A stretch of DNA of 64,000 nucleotides from Halopseudomonas sabulinigri. GTDB lineage: Bacteria; Pseudomonadota; Gammaproteobacteria; Pseudomonadales; Pseudomonadaceae. Made by a program: the position numbers and the translations under genes. The stretch's first letter is position 1; every line of letters starts with the position of its first letter. The stretch lies in assembly GCF_900105255.1 (NCBI RefSeq), contig NZ_LT629763.1, forward strand, positions 744,001-808,000. Direction: 5' to 3'. Shown here one piece after another: positions 34,598 through 44,485 of the stretch. Under the pieces are notes generated by a model. The model was not told the origin of the DNA, ran no database searches, and saw only the letters and a program-made list of their open reading frames with translations.

Positions 34598-37500
34598 TTA
34601 TGGCTCGCCGTCCCCCAGCGACAGCAGGCTGGCGTTTCCGCCCACCGCCGTCGTGTTGATCGTGCGCGTGCGCTCGGTGACGAAGCGCAGCAGATAATGC
34701 GGCCCGCCGGCCTTGGGCCCAGTGCCGGACAAGCCTTGACCGCCAAAGGGCTGGACACCCACCACTGCGCCAATCTGATTGCGGTTGACGTAGACATTAC
34801 CAATACGCACGCGCGCATCAATATGCTCGGCGGTGTCTTCATTACGGCTGTGAATGCCCAGTGTGAGACCAAACCCCGTGGCATTGATGTCGTCGATGAT
34901 CTTGTCCAGATCCTTGTTGCGCCAGGTCACCACGTGTAGCACCGGGCCGAACTGTTCCTTTTCAAGTTCGCTGATGCTGTCCAACCGGAAGGCTACCGGT
35001 GAAACGAAGTAACCATCAAGCCCCTCTGGCAACGTTGTTTCGGCAATCAGCCGACCCGCCGCCTTCATTTTGTCGATGTGCTGCTGCAATCCCGCGCGCG
35101 CCTCGGCATCAATAACCGGCCCCACGTCCGTTGCGCGGTAGCCGGGGTTGCCAATATTCAGTTCAGCCATCGCACCTTTCAGCAGCTCCAGCACCCGCTC
35201 GGCAATATCCTCCTGCACAAAGAGCACGCGCAGGGCGGAACAGCGCTGTCCGGCACTCTGGAAGGCGGAATGCACCACATCCTTGATCACTTGCTCCGGC
35301 AACGCTGTGGAGTCGACAATCATCGCGTTCTGGCCGCCGGTTTCGGCAATCATCGGGGCGATGGCGCCGTCACGCGCCGCCAGCGCGCGGTTGATGATGT
35401 GTGCCGTCTGGGTGGAGCCAGTGAAGGCTACGCCGGCGATGCGTGGGTCCGATGTCACCACGCTGCCTACCTGTGCACCGTCCCCTGGCAGTAGTGCCAG
35501 TACATCCTTGGGCAGGCCCGCCTCATGCATCAACTCGACACAGCGCATGGCCACCAGGCTGGTCTGCTCTGCTGGCTTGGCAACCACGGTATTGCCGCAG
35601 ACCAGTGCCGCCGACACTTGGCCCAGGAAGATGGCCAGCGGGAAGTTCCAGGGGCTGATACAGGCAAACACGCCGCGCCCCTGCAGGTAAATCTCGTTAC
35701 TCTCGCCGGTCGGTCCAGGCAGGGTGATGGTAGCGAAGCGCTGCCGGGCCTGTAGCGCATAATAACGACAGAAATCGACCGCCTCGCGCACCTCGTCGAT
35801 ACCGTCCTGCAGGCTCTTGCCAGCTTCCCGGGTGCACAGCGCCATCAGCTCCGGCATGTGCTCTTCAAGCTTGTCAGCAGTGCGCTCGAGCACCGCCGCA
35901 CGCGTGTCCACCGGGGTTGCGTTCCAGCCGACGAAGGCGGCGCTCAGGTGGTCAATGGCGTCGCGGGTCTGTTCTGCACTGGCCCAAACCACCTCACCGA
36001 CCTGATGCGACAGCTGATACGGGCACATCACCTTGCGCACCTCGCCGGCCAGCCGGTTTCCACCGACCAGCGGCGCGGCTTGCCATTGCTTATCCCACCA
36101 ATTTTTCAGTTCGGCCTGCAGTGGCAACCACTGGTCCAGAACGTTCATATTGATTCCGCGGGAATTGCGCCGCTCTTCACCGTAAAGGGCCGGCGGCAGG
36201 GGGATTCGCGGATTGGCCAGCGAGGCATGGCGCTGCAGGCTGGTTACCGGATGCTCGATCAGGCCTTCCACCGGCACCCGTGAATCAACCAGCTTGTGAA
36301 CGAAAGAGGAGTTTGCGCCGTTTTCCAGCAGGCGGCGCACCAGATATGGCAGCAGATCCTTGTGTGCGCCGACGGGGGCGTAAATACGTACCGGGCAACC
36401 GGCCTTTTCTATCACGGTGTCATACAGTGCATCGCCCATGCCGTGCAAACGCTGGAACTCGAACTCTTCGCCCTGGGCCATGGATAGAATACAGGTGACT
36501 GTGTGCGCATTGTGCGTGGCGAACTGCGGGTAGATCAGGCCGCTGGTGAGCGGGCTCAGCAAAAAGCGAGCGCAGGCCAGATAGGAAACGTCAGTTGCTT
36601 CCTTGCGGGTAAAGACCGGGTAAGCGGAAGTACCGCCCTGCTGGCACCACTTGATCTCGGAGTCCCAATAAGCACCCTTCACCAGACGTACCGGGATACG
36701 ATCGCCCTGTTCCTTGGCCAGCAAGGTCAGCCAGCACAGCACCGGCAGAGCGCGCTTGGAATAGGCCTGAACCACCAGGCCGAAGTTGCCCCAGCCTTTC
36801 ACGTCAGGGTGCTGATATACCTTGTGAAACAGCTTCAGCGACAGCTCCAGCCGGTCTGCCTCTTCCGCATCGATGGTAATCCCCACATCACCGATTCGCG
36901 CTTGACGCACTAGCTGCAACACCGTTTCGCTCAGCTCGGCGAGCACCTGTTCTTCACGGGCGGTTTCATAGTGCGGGTGTAGCGCGGAAAGCTTGATCGA
37001 GATGGTCGGCTTGGGGCTGCTACCCTTGTATTTGTCATCCACCAGGGCGGCGATAGCGTCACTGTAATCTTTCAGATACTTGCTGGCATCGGCATGCGTC
37101 AGTGCCGCCTCGCCAAGCATATCGAAGGAGTAAGTATAACCGCTATCGCGCTGCGGCTTACCGTTCTTCAGTGCCTCCTTGATGGTGCGCCCAAGCACAA
37201 ATTGCCGGCCCATAATTTTCATTGCCTGCATCATTGCAGCGCGAATGACCGGCTCGCCGCTACTCTTGACCAAGCGCCCCAGCACCGTACCGGGGGTACC
37301 GTCATGGCGTTTGTCGAGGTTTACTACCTTGCCGGTCATCACCAGGCCCCAGGCCGCCGCGTTGACCAACGTGTGCTCGCTCTGGCCCACATGCTTGTCC
37401 CACTGGGCAGCATTCAACTTGTCGCGAATCAGTGCGTCGGCAGTGTCGGCATCGGGTACGCGCAACAAGGCTTCTGCCAGGCACATCAACATGATGCCCT

Positions 37501-37753
37501 CCTGCGTATCCAGGCTGTACTGCTGCAGTAGCGCGTCAATGCTGTCTACAGCGTTGTCACGCTTGCGCACATCAAGGATCAGTTGCCTGGCCTGCGCCGT
37601 GAGCGCATCGAGATCGCGCGGGCGCGCAAGCTCCAGCAGCTCCTGCAGATAAGCCGTCTCATCTACCGAATAGTTTTCACTTACCTTCAGCAGAAAGGCT
37701 TCCGGCTCACTGCCCATGAAGTCACCCTGCAACACCGCACTCGCTTTGAACAT
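34598..37753 (-). CDS. putA: Bifunctional proline dehydrogenase / P5C dehydrogenase
   Basis: The start is ATG 37753 (MFKASAVLQG); the frame runs 36 codons further without support. At 1051 residues it is the short PutA type: a small N-terminal helical part, the FAD-binding proline dehydrogenase barrel (about residues 85-470, with RIPVRLVKGAYWDSEIK and RIYAPVGAHKDLLPYLVRRLLENG), and the NAD-dependent P5C dehydrogenase (about residues 550-1020, catalytic Cys in SAGQRCSALRV). It lacks the ribbon-helix-helix repressor domain of E. coli PutA, so it should not regulate itself. It oxidises proline to glutamate at the membrane. Confidence 0.96.
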   Translation of the reverse strand: MFKASAVLQGDFMGSEPEAFLLKVSENYSVDETAYLQELLELARPRDLDALTAQARQLILDVRKRDNAVDSIDALLQQYSLDTQEGIMLMCLAEALLRVPDADTADALIRDKLNAAQWDKHVGQSEHTLVNAAAWGLVMTGKVVNLDKRHDGTPGTVLGRLVKSSGEPVIRAAMMQAMKIMGRQFVLGRTIKEALKNGKPQRDSGYTYSFDMLGEAALTHADASKYLKDYSDAIAALVDDKYKGSSPKPTISIKLSALHPHYETAREEQVLAELSETVLQLVRQARIGDVGITIDAEEADRLELSLKLFHKVYQHPDVKGWGNFGLVVQAYSKRALPVLCWLTLLAKEQGDRIPVRLVKGAYWDSEIKWCQQGGTSAYPVFTRKEATDVSYLACARFLLSPLTSGLIYPQFATHNAHTVTCILSMAQGEEFEFQRLHGMGDALYDTVIEKAGCPVRIYAPVGAHKDLLPYLVRRLLENGANSSFVHKLVDSRVPVEGLIEHPVTSLQRHASLANPRIPLPPALYGEERRNSRGINMNVLDQWLPLQAELKNWWDKQWQAAPLVGGNRLAGEVRKVMCPYQLSHQVGEVVWASAEQTRDAIDHLSAAFVGWNATPVDTRAAVLERTADKLEEHMPELMALCTREAGKSLQDGIDEVREAVDFCRYYALQARQRFATITLPGPTGESNEIYLQGRGVFACISPWNFPLAIFLGQVSAALVCGNTVVAKPAEQTSLVAMRCVELMHEAGLPKDVLALLPGDGAQVGSVVTSDPRIAGVAFTGSTQTAHIINRALAARDGAIAPMIAETGGQNAMIVDSTALPEQVIKDVVHSAFQSAGQRCSALRVLFVQEDIAERVLELLKGAMAELNIGNPGYRATDVGPVIDAEARAGLQQHIDKMKAAGRLIAETTLPEGLDGYFVSPVAFRLDSISELEKEQFGPVLHVVTWRNKDLDKIIDDINATGFGLTLGIHSRNEDTAEHIDARVRIGNVYVNRNQIGAVVGVQPFGGQGLSGTGPKAGGPHYLLRFVTERTRTINTTAVGGNASLLSLGDGEP

Positions 37754-37992
37754 CCTGGCACGCTCCTGGAATCGCCTGCCACTGCCAGCCACGGCAGCCA
37801 CAGTTGAATGAGTTCGCCTATCCCCTAACCCTAGACCATGGTCGGCAATTGAACGAATCACCCGTTGTTATTGAGATCTGTCGACCGATCCGCGCGCGCG
37901 CAGATACAGGCCATAAGCGACTCTAGAAGCTGGCTGGGTGAAAATATTGTTGGAAACTATGTTTTTTTTGCAAAAAACTGCGGACTAAACGG
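37754..37992. promoter_or_regulatory. Upstream region of putA
   Basis: A 239-bp gap after the AraC-type gene. It must contain the putA promoter and the regulator's binding site. It includes an alternating CG tract near 37894-37901 and an A/T-rich part near 37945-37980. I could not pick a reliable -35/-10. Confidence 0.35.
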
Positions 37993-38763
37993 TTAATGCA
38001 GCCGGCCCAGACGCAGCTGCCGCGGCGTGACGCCGAGCTGGCGACGCATGGCGTGATTCAGGGCACTCTGACTGGAAAATCCGCAGCGGCTGGCCAGCTG
38101 AGCTACCGGAAGCCTGGTGTCGCGCAGCAATCGACTCGCTTCGCGCAGCCGCAAATCCAACACATGCTGGTGGGGTGTCCGGCCGCTAGCGGCACGAAAC
38201 AGGGCATGGAAGTGACTGGGACTGACGCAGACCAGAGCCGCCAGCGCAGCCACACTCACGGTTTGCTCAAGGTGTTGAATGATGTAGGCATCAATGCGCT
38301 GCAGGTCCGCCGCATCCAGCGCATGCGGTCGCTCCTGAACCGGCCGCACCAGGCGTTCGTGCAGCGCATGCAGTAACACGCCACCCAAGTGCCAATTCAG
38401 CTGCGGCGAGCTGTGCGGCTGGTTGAGGCTGTGATCGGCGAAATCAAGCAAGCCCTGCAGTTGATGGTCCAGGTGTACAAAGCGCGGGCGGTCGAACAGC
38501 TCCGCCAAACTGTCGTCCGCGTAACCCGCCAGACCCGAGGCCTCGACCGGCAGGTCCATGATCAACATGTGATTATGGCCGCGACCGGAAAACGCATGCG
38601 CTTCACCACCGGGCACCAGGCAGGCGTGCAAGCGACTTACCGCACCGCCCTGCCCCATGACCTCAAAGTCGGCGCAGCCCTGCAACCCGACCACCAGCTG
38701 GTGTTCCGGGTGAGCATGGGTTGCCGATTGGCTCGGCAGATCGAGGATGCGCGTTTTGATCAT
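37993..38763 (-). CDS. pruR: AraC-family regulator, likely proline-responsive PruR type
   Basis: The start is ATG 38763 (MIKTRILDLPSQS), giving 256 residues. An N-terminal cupin-like effector domain (HAHPEHQLVVGLQGCADF) precedes a C-terminal AraC DNA-binding domain with two helix-turn-helix units (VSVAALAALVCVSPSHFHALF and LPVAQLASRCGFSSQSAL). In P. aeruginosa the equivalent gene next to putA activates proline catabolism in response to proline, and the same order asrA-pruR-putA-putP is seen here. The gene name rests on this context. It is divergent from asrA. Confidence 0.85.
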   Translation of the reverse strand: MIKTRILDLPSQSATHAHPEHQLVVGLQGCADFEVMGQGGAVSRLHACLVPGGEAHAFSGRGHNHMLIMDLPVEASGLAGYADDSLAELFDRPRFVHLDHQLQGLLDFADHSLNQPHSSPQLNWHLGGVLLHALHERLVRPVQERPHALDAADLQRIDAYIIQHLEQTVSVAALAALVCVSPSHFHALFRAASGRTPHQHVLDLRLREASRLLRDTRLPVAQLASRCGFSSQSALNHAMRRQLGVTPRQLRLGRLH

Positions 38764-38876
38764 CGGCCGATCTTGCCACAATCGCCAAAAAATTACCTGC
38801 CATTGAAAAACCCGATTGCCGTCTCCACTTCTTAAGCAAGCGAGACAACGTCCTTTTGCAGCCGCAAGGTAGACCC

Positions 38877-41279
38877 ATGACCGATCAGGATTCAGCAGCT
38901 CCAGACTATATCGAACGTGACCAGGCCGAGCCCTCCGGCACCGGCCTGGCACTACCCAATCAGCGCCTGCCCGACAGGCTTTACCTGTTGCCTATCAACA
39001 ATCGGCCCTTCTTCCCGGCGCAGGTCATGCCAGTGGTAGTCAACGAAGACCCCTGGTCCAAGACCATAGATCTGGTAGCCAATACCGAACACAAGGCACT
39101 TTCACTGTTCTATCTTGAGCACCCGCCGAAGGCCGATGGCGAGCTGTCGGCAGATCAGTTGCCCGCGACCGGCTGCGCGGTGCGCATTCGTCATGCGGTA
39201 CGCGAAGACGGCAAAATCCAGTTCATTGCTCAGGGCTTGACCCGGGTGCGCATAACCCAGTGGCTGAGCCGCAAGCCGCCGTATCTGGTCGAGGTCGAAT
39301 ACCCCGATACCGCAGACGATGAGCGCGATGAAGTACGCGCCTATGCCATGGCACTGATTAACGCCATCAAAGAGCTGCTCCCACTCAACCCGCTGTATAG
39401 CGAAGAGCTGAAGAACTACCTGAACCGCTTTAGCCCCAACCAACCCTCCCCCCTATCCGACTTTGCCGCCGCACTCACCTCTGCCAAAGCCGGCGAGTTG
39501 CAGGACGTGCTCAATACGGTGCCCATTCTGCGGCGAATGGAGAAAGTGCTGGTGTTGCTGAAGAAGGAAATCGACGTCGCACGACTGCAAGGCGAAATCA
39601 GCGCCGAGGTTAACCGCAGCATCAGCGAGCATCAGCGTACCTTCTTCCTGAAGGAGCAGCTCAAGGTCATTCAGAAAGAGCTGGGACTGTCCAAGGACGA
39701 CCGTACGGCAGATATCGAACAATTCCGCGAGCGTCTGCAGGGCAAGCAGGTACCTGAAGCCGCGCAGAAGAAGATCGACGAGGAGCTGAACAAACTTTCG
39801 GTGCTGGAAACGGGGTCGCCCGAGTATGCCGTCACCCGCAACTATCTCGACTGGGCGACGGCAATGCCTTGGGGCATCACCCATACCGACAAACTGGACA
39901 TCCCGCACGCGCGCAAGGTGCTCGACCGCGACCACGATGGCCTGGACGACGTAAAACAGCGGATCCTGGAGTTTCTCGCTGTCGGCGCCTTCAAGGGCAG
40001 CGTGTCAGGCTCCATCATCCTCTTGGTGGGCCCGCCTGGCGTCGGCAAAACCAGCATCGGTCACTCCATCGCCGAAAGCCTGGGACGCCCGTTCTATCGC
40101 TTCAGTGTAGGCGGTATGCGCGACGAAGCCGAGATCAAGGGCCACAGGCGCACCTACATCGGTGCCATGCCGGGCAAGTTCGTGCAGGCATTGAAAGACG
40201 TCGGTGTAATGAACCCCGTCATCATGCTGGACGAGATCGACAAGCTCAGCAGCAGCCATCAGGGCGACCCGGCCTCAGCCTTGCTGGAGACGCTGGACCC
40301 CGAGCAGAACAATCAGTTTCTCGATCACTATCTGGATCTGCGCCTCGATCTTTCAAAGGTGCTGTTCGTATGCACTGCCAACACCCTGGACAGCATTCCC
40401 GCCGCCCTGCTCGACCGCATGGATGTCATTCGTCTCTCCGGCTATATCGCCGAGGAGAAGCTCGCCATCGCCAAGCACCATCTCTGGCCACGGCAGCTAG
40501 AGCGCGCAGGACTGCGCAAAAGCCAGCTACGCATCACCGACAAGGCGCTGCGTCAGGTGATCGACGGCTACGCGCGCGAAGCCGGGGTACGTAACCTCGA
40601 CAAACAACTGGCCAAGCTGGTGCGCAAATCCCTGATGCAACTGCTGGAAACACCAGAACAGAAACTCAGTATCAAGCCGGCCGACCTGCAGGCGATGCTG
40701 GGAACGCCCGCCTTCAAAACGGAAAAGCGCCTGAAAGGCACTGGCATTATTACCGGCCTGGCGTGGACCTCCATGGGCGGCGCTACGCTGCCGGTGGAAG
40801 CCACCCGCATTCATACGCTCAACCGGGGCTTCAAATTGACCGGTCAGTTGGGTGACGTGATGAAAGAGTCAGCCGAGATCGCCTACAGCTACCTGTGCGG
40901 GAACCTCAAGACCTACCGGGCCGACAAGAGTTTCTTCGACGAAGCCTACGTACATCTGCACGTACCTGCGGGCGCTACACCCAAGGACGGCCCCTCTGCT
41001 GGCGTGACTATAGCGAGCGCCCTGCTCTCGCTGGCCCGTCAACAGGCACCGCGGGCCGGCCTGGCGATGACGGGTGAAATAACACTTACCGGTCACGTAC
41101 TACCGGTGGGCGGTATACGCGAAAAGGTCATCGCAGCGCGCCGGCAACAGATACACGAGCTGATACTGCCGGAGGCAAATCGGGGTGATTACGATGAACT
41201 GCCGGATTACCTCAAGGCGGGCATGCAGATCCACTTTGCCCAGCATTTCCGCGACGTCGCCAAGCAGCTATTCGACTAG
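38877..41279 (+). CDS. asrA: Lon-family ATP-dependent protease AsrA
   Basis: The start is ATG 38877 (MTDQDSAAPD) behind AAGG. The 800-residue protein has the Lon N-terminal substrate domain (LPINNRPFFPAQVMPV), AAA+ module with Walker A GPPGVGKT and Walker B VIMLDEIDKL, and the C-terminal peptidase with catalytic Ser707 in KDGPSAGVTIA and Lys750 in REKVIAARR. It is distinct from housekeeping Lon by its N-terminus; the context beside pruR-putA matches AsrA (PA0779), a heat-shock protease linked to aminoglycoside stress. No heat-shock promoter was identified. Confidence 0.92.
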   Translation: MTDQDSAAPDYIERDQAEPSGTGLALPNQRLPDRLYLLPINNRPFFPAQVMPVVVNEDPWSKTIDLVANTEHKALSLFYLEHPPKADGELSADQLPATGCAVRIRHAVREDGKIQFIAQGLTRVRITQWLSRKPPYLVEVEYPDTADDERDEVRAYAMALINAIKELLPLNPLYSEELKNYLNRFSPNQPSPLSDFAAALTSAKAGELQDVLNTVPILRRMEKVLVLLKKEIDVARLQGEISAEVNRSISEHQRTFFLKEQLKVIQKELGLSKDDRTADIEQFRERLQGKQVPEAAQKKIDEELNKLSVLETGSPEYAVTRNYLDWATAMPWGITHTDKLDIPHARKVLDRDHDGLDDVKQRILEFLAVGAFKGSVSGSIILLVGPPGVGKTSIGHSIAESLGRPFYRFSVGGMRDEAEIKGHRRTYIGAMPGKFVQALKDVGVMNPVIMLDEIDKLSSSHQGDPASALLETLDPEQNNQFLDHYLDLRLDLSKVLFVCTANTLDSIPAALLDRMDVIRLSGYIAEEKLAIAKHHLWPRQLERAGLRKSQLRITDKALRQVIDGYAREAGVRNLDKQLAKLVRKSLMQLLETPEQKLSIKPADLQAMLGTPAFKTEKRLKGTGIITGLAWTSMGGATLPVEATRIHTLNRGFKLTGQLGDVMKESAEIAYSYLCGNLKTYRADKSFFDEAYVHLHVPAGATPKDGPSAGVTIASALLSLARQQAPRAGLAMTGEITLTGHVLPVGGIREKVIAARRQQIHELILPEANRGDYDELPDYLKAGMQIHFAQHFRDVAKQLFD

Positions 41280-41292
41280 CCAACAGACGAGC

Positions 41293-41326
41293 AAAAAAAG
41301 GGCGACTTTTCAGTCGCCCTTTTTTT
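41293..41326. terminator. Bidirectional terminator between asrA and the FimV-like gene
   Basis: GGGCGACT, loop TTTC, AGTCGCCC, flanked by seven A on the left and seven T on the right. It serves two convergent genes. Confidence 0.95.
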
Positions 41327-41354
41327 CGCTTGTACGACAGCAACAGCCCGTATC

Positions 41355-43400
41355 TCAATCGTCCCGATTACGACGATCATCTTCCGATGTCACGCTGAAT
41401 CGATGATCCTCATCCAGCTCTTCGATTTCCGGGAACTCATGCAAGCTGCTCTCGAAGTCGTCATCGTCTTCCTCGGGCTCAGCTTCCGGCTTCTCGACTG
41501 ATTTGCGCGCAGGTGCCGGGGTGAGACCTTCGATCAAATCCCAATCGGGGTCCAGGGTGAAATCGTTCAGGTTAAGGCGAGACTCGGCCAGGTCTTCGTC
41601 ATCCGCCATGACATCTTCAACGGTATCCAGTGCAACGGCACTCGCCACACCGGTTTCCAGTTGTGGGAAGCGCGCCTTGAGCTGATCAACCCGCGCCATG
41701 TCACCGCCCAGCGACTCAATGGCGGCGGCCTGCTCGGCAAAGCCCTCAGCATCGCCCAGCTCGCCCATCACTCGCGCTTGCTTGTAGCGCAGCTCCAGAC
41801 GATCCGGCTCTTCCGCAATGGCCTTGTCCAGCATGGTCCGCGCCTCAGGAAAGCGGCCGTAAGTGATGTAAAGCTCTACGCCATCCAGGTCATCCAGCGG
41901 GTCTGCCGGTGGCGCTTCTGCGGCTTGGGGCTCGACCACCCGGGCACTGCTTTGTTCACGTGGCGAAGCCATGCCAGCTGCGCCGATGACAGGTTCTGAC
42001 GGTTCAGGACCACGCTCATCGCGCTTGCCGGTAGAACGCAGCTTGGAAATCAGCCAACCGAACAGGAAGGCCAGACCGGCAACCACCAGCGACCACCAGC
42101 TGAACCAGGAAGACGACTCCTGCTGCTGAGTTGCCTCCGGCGGCAGCACCTCGGCGGAGATAGCGCCGGCTGCCGGGGCATCGCTGCCTGACGCTGAGGC
42201 GTTGGCGCCGCCAGCACCGGAGCCCACGGTACCTGCAGCAGCACTGGCAATCGCCGCTTCACTTTCGGCGTCTTGCGCGGCGCGCAGGACTTCCAGCTCG
42301 GCCTGCAGACTGGCAATTTGACGATCACGGTCATCCAGCTCGCTAAGCAATGCGTTGAAGCGCCCTTCGAGTTCTGTCAGGCGACCCAGCAGCTCCGCAG
42401 CATTCGCCTGCGCAGCGGTGGCTTCACCCTCTTCAATGCGCAGACGCGCCTGTTGCTCTTGGCTAGCATCCGCCTGTGACTGGCTGGCAGCACCATCGCC
42501 AGCCTCATCGGTAGCCTCAGCTTGCGCAGCAGTAATCTCTGCCAGCTCGGCATCGGTCAACGGCATCTGAGCACTGTCGCTCGGCAGTGATTGGCTGCCG
42601 CTGGCGGTCCCAGCTGACGGAAGGCTCTCTGGCGAACTTTGCACGGCAACCGGTTCACTGGCCGCAACACCCAGTTGGTCAGCCGTTGGCAGCGTCAGGG
42701 TTTGCCCCAACTTCAGCCGGTTACGGTCGCCATTGACGAAAGCCGCAGTGTTCAGCGCATGGATAGCTGCCATGGTATCGGGGATGCTGGCGCTTTCCGC
42801 CGGGCGGGTCCGTTGGGCGATATCCCAGAGAGTGTCACCCGATACCGTGGTGTACTGCTTGGCACCGGCTTGCGGTTCAAGGGATGGGAGTGGCTGAGCT
42901 TCCGGCGCCGCTATCGGCGCGGGCGCCCGATCCGCAGACTGAACCCGAGCGGGTGGTGCCGATTGCGCCATGCTTTGCACCGGTGCCGGAGCGTTGGCGC
43001 CGTACAGCGGCGGATCCAGCAACAGGGTATATTCGCGCAGTAGTCGCCCATTGGGACGGCGCAATTCAACCAGGAAATTCAGATAGGGTTCGCGCACCGG
43101 CTGGCTGGAATCAACTTTGATCGCCAGTTTGTTGCCCTGCATCACGGGTTTGAAACGCAGATCCGTAAGAAAGTAAGGACGCTCAATGCCCGCCTCGTCA
43201 AAGGCGGCGGTATCGGCCAGCGAGACCAGCACGTCGTCGGGAGAAAGCCCTTCCGCGCCCTGGAGTACAATGATCGCACTCAACGGTTGATTAAGCGCAG
43301 AGTCCAGCTGCATCTCGCCCAGCCCCAGCGCGTTGGTGACTCCGACGTAGAGAGAAGCCAATGAAGCTGCTCCCAAGACTATTTGGCGCTTAACAGCCAT
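41355..43400 (-). CDS. FimV-like LysM membrane protein, lacking the usual C-terminal TPR domain
   Basis: A 681-residue protein with a signal or anchor sequence, then the FimV N-terminal domain (LGEMQLDSALNQPLSAIIVL to LLLDPPLYG, residues about 26-135), a LysM domain (YTTVSGDTLWDIAQRTR to LGQTLTLP, about residues 183-240), a coiled coil (about 320-375) and one transmembrane helix (WWSLVVAGLAFLFGWLISKL, about 430-450). A short cytoplasmic TPR-like part (ITYGRFPEARTMLDKAIAEEPDRLELR) follows, then an acidic tail. The conserved C-terminal FimV repeat domain is absent. It may help polar organisation or type IV pilus function; no pilus gene is near. Confidence 0.85.
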   Translation of the reverse strand: MAVKRQIVLGAASLASLYVGVTNALGLGEMQLDSALNQPLSAIIVLQGAEGLSPDDVLVSLADTAAFDEAGIERPYFLTDLRFKPVMQGNKLAIKVDSSQPVREPYLNFLVELRRPNGRLLREYTLLLDPPLYGANAPAPVQSMAQSAPPARVQSADRAPAPIAAPEAQPLPSLEPQAGAKQYTTVSGDTLWDIAQRTRPAESASIPDTMAAIHALNTAAFVNGDRNRLKLGQTLTLPTADQLGVAASEPVAVQSSPESLPSAGTASGSQSLPSDSAQMPLTDAELAEITAAQAEATDEAGDGAASQSQADASQEQQARLRIEEGEATAAQANAAELLGRLTELEGRFNALLSELDDRDRQIASLQAELEVLRAAQDAESEAAIASAAAGTVGSGAGGANASASGSDAPAAGAISAEVLPPEATQQQESSSWFSWWSLVVAGLAFLFGWLISKLRSTGKRDERGPEPSEPVIGAAGMASPREQSSARVVEPQAAEAPPADPLDDLDGVELYITYGRFPEARTMLDKAIAEEPDRLELRYKQARVMGELGDAEGFAEQAAAIESLGGDMARVDQLKARFPQLETGVASAVALDTVEDVMADDEDLAESRLNLNDFTLDPDWDLIEGLTPAPARKSVEKPEAEPEEDDDDFESSLHEFPEIEELDEDHRFSVTSEDDRRNRDD

Positions 43401-43683
43401 ACCCTTTCCTCATTTTGCATGTGAGCTTCAGCTGCGTTTTCACGCGTGAAACTCTGCTATCCGTTGCTTGATTTTTTTGGATTGCCTTCCCAGCCAAGCT
43501 GCTGGATACACGGCAATCTGATTGGGGTCATTATGCCACCACGTACTTCAAAAAAAGAACCCTGCCACAGCTTTCTGCCAGAAAATACGCGATTAAATAG
43601 CAACATGATAGCGCAAAGTCATAATTTTGACTTCTCTGGCCAGTGCGACATTGTTCTGTCAGTCAAGCAAGCAGTTGCGGTTC
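43401..43683. other. Non-coding stretch upstream of the FimV-like gene
   Basis: With the next element this makes a 344-bp gap between divergent genes. I see the leader of the FimV-like gene (AGGAAAGGGT before its start) and A/T-rich stretches near 43550-43615. An 87-codon frame from 43446 lacks a good Shine-Dalgarno and is not called as a gene. Confidence 0.4.
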
Positions 43684-43712
43684 CTGTCAAGGTCGCCGAG
43701 TTGCGTTAGAAT
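43684..43712 (+). promoter_or_regulatory. Sigma-70 promoter for cmoA-cmoB
   Basis: CTGTCA (43684-43689), 17-bp spacer, TAGAAT (43707-43712). The leader to ATG 43745 would be about 26 nt. Confidence 0.55.
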
Positions 43713-43744
43713 ATCTGGCTTGCTTTTGCCTTTGGATCCCGCGC

Positions 43745-44485
43745 ATGACCGATGTAGACAAACTCTTTGCAACACCCTTCAGCAAGGTCGCAGACTTTGC
43801 CTTTGATGAACAGGTCGCGCGCGTGTTCCCGGATATGATCAAGCGTTCAGTGCCGGGTTACCCGACTATTATTGAGAGCATCGGCCTGATAGCAGCGCAG
43901 CACGCCCAGCCGCAGTCGCTGATATACGACTTGGGCTGTTCACTGGGCGCCGCCACTCAATCAATGCGCCGCCATGTCGGCAGCGAGGGTTGCCAGATTG
44001 TTGCGATTGACAATGCCGCAGCAATGGTTGAGCGCTGTCGCGAATACCTGAGCGCGCAGGACGCCATGCTTGAAGAGCCACTACCGGCGCAGGTCGTGCT
44101 TGGCGACATCGTGAATTACCCGCTGGCGCCCTGCTCGGTCGTGGTACTGAATTTCACCCTGCAGTTCGTCAAGCCAGAGGAACGGCTCGCGCTGCTCACC
44201 CGCATACGCCAAGCGCTGCAACCCGGCGGCGTACTCATTTTGTCCGAGAAGCTGAACTTCGCCGACACCAATACCCAACAAAGCCTTGAGCAACTGCACT
44301 ACGCGTTCAAACGAGCCAATGGCTACAGTGACCTCGAGATTGCCCAGAAGCGCAGCGCCATCGAAAACGTCATGCTGCCCGATACCCAGGAGCAGCATCA
44401 GCAACGCCTGCAGCAAGCCGGCTTCAGCCATAGCCATATCTGGTTCCAGTGTCTCAACTTCTGCTCGATGATTGCTCACACGTGA
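43745..44485 (+). CDS. cmoA: Carboxy-S-adenosyl-L-methionine synthase
   Basis: A 246-residue protein starting at ATG 43745 ([12 protein letters not shown]). It has [22 protein letters not shown], the SAM loop [12 protein letters not shown] and [16 protein letters not shown], all typical of CmoA. It makes carboxy-SAM from SAM and prephenate, the donor for CmoB in forming 5-oxyacetyluridine at tRNA position 34. The stop overlaps the cmoB GTG start by two bases, so the pair is translated together. Confidence 0.96.
   Translation: MTDVDKLFATPFSKVADFAFDEQVARVFPDMIKRSVPGYPTIIESIGLIAAQHAQPQSLIYDLGCSLGAATQSMRRHVGSEGCQIVAIDNAAAMVERCREYLSAQDAMLEEPLPAQVVLGDIVNYPLAPCSVVVLNFTLQFVKPEERLALLTRIRQALQPGGVLILSEKLNFADTNTQQSLEQLHYAFKRANGYSDLEIAQKRSAIENVMLPDTQEQHQQRLQQAGFSHSHIWFQCLNFCSMIAHT

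Noticed and set aside
37754-37776. Sigma-54 like TGGCAC near the putA start
   Set aside because: The -12 half does not match TTGC at the right distance and the motif points away from putA.
43446-43709. 87-codon frame between the FimV-like gene and cmoA
   Set aside because: GTG start without Shine-Dalgarno, no family resemblance, and it overlaps the likely cmoA promoter.
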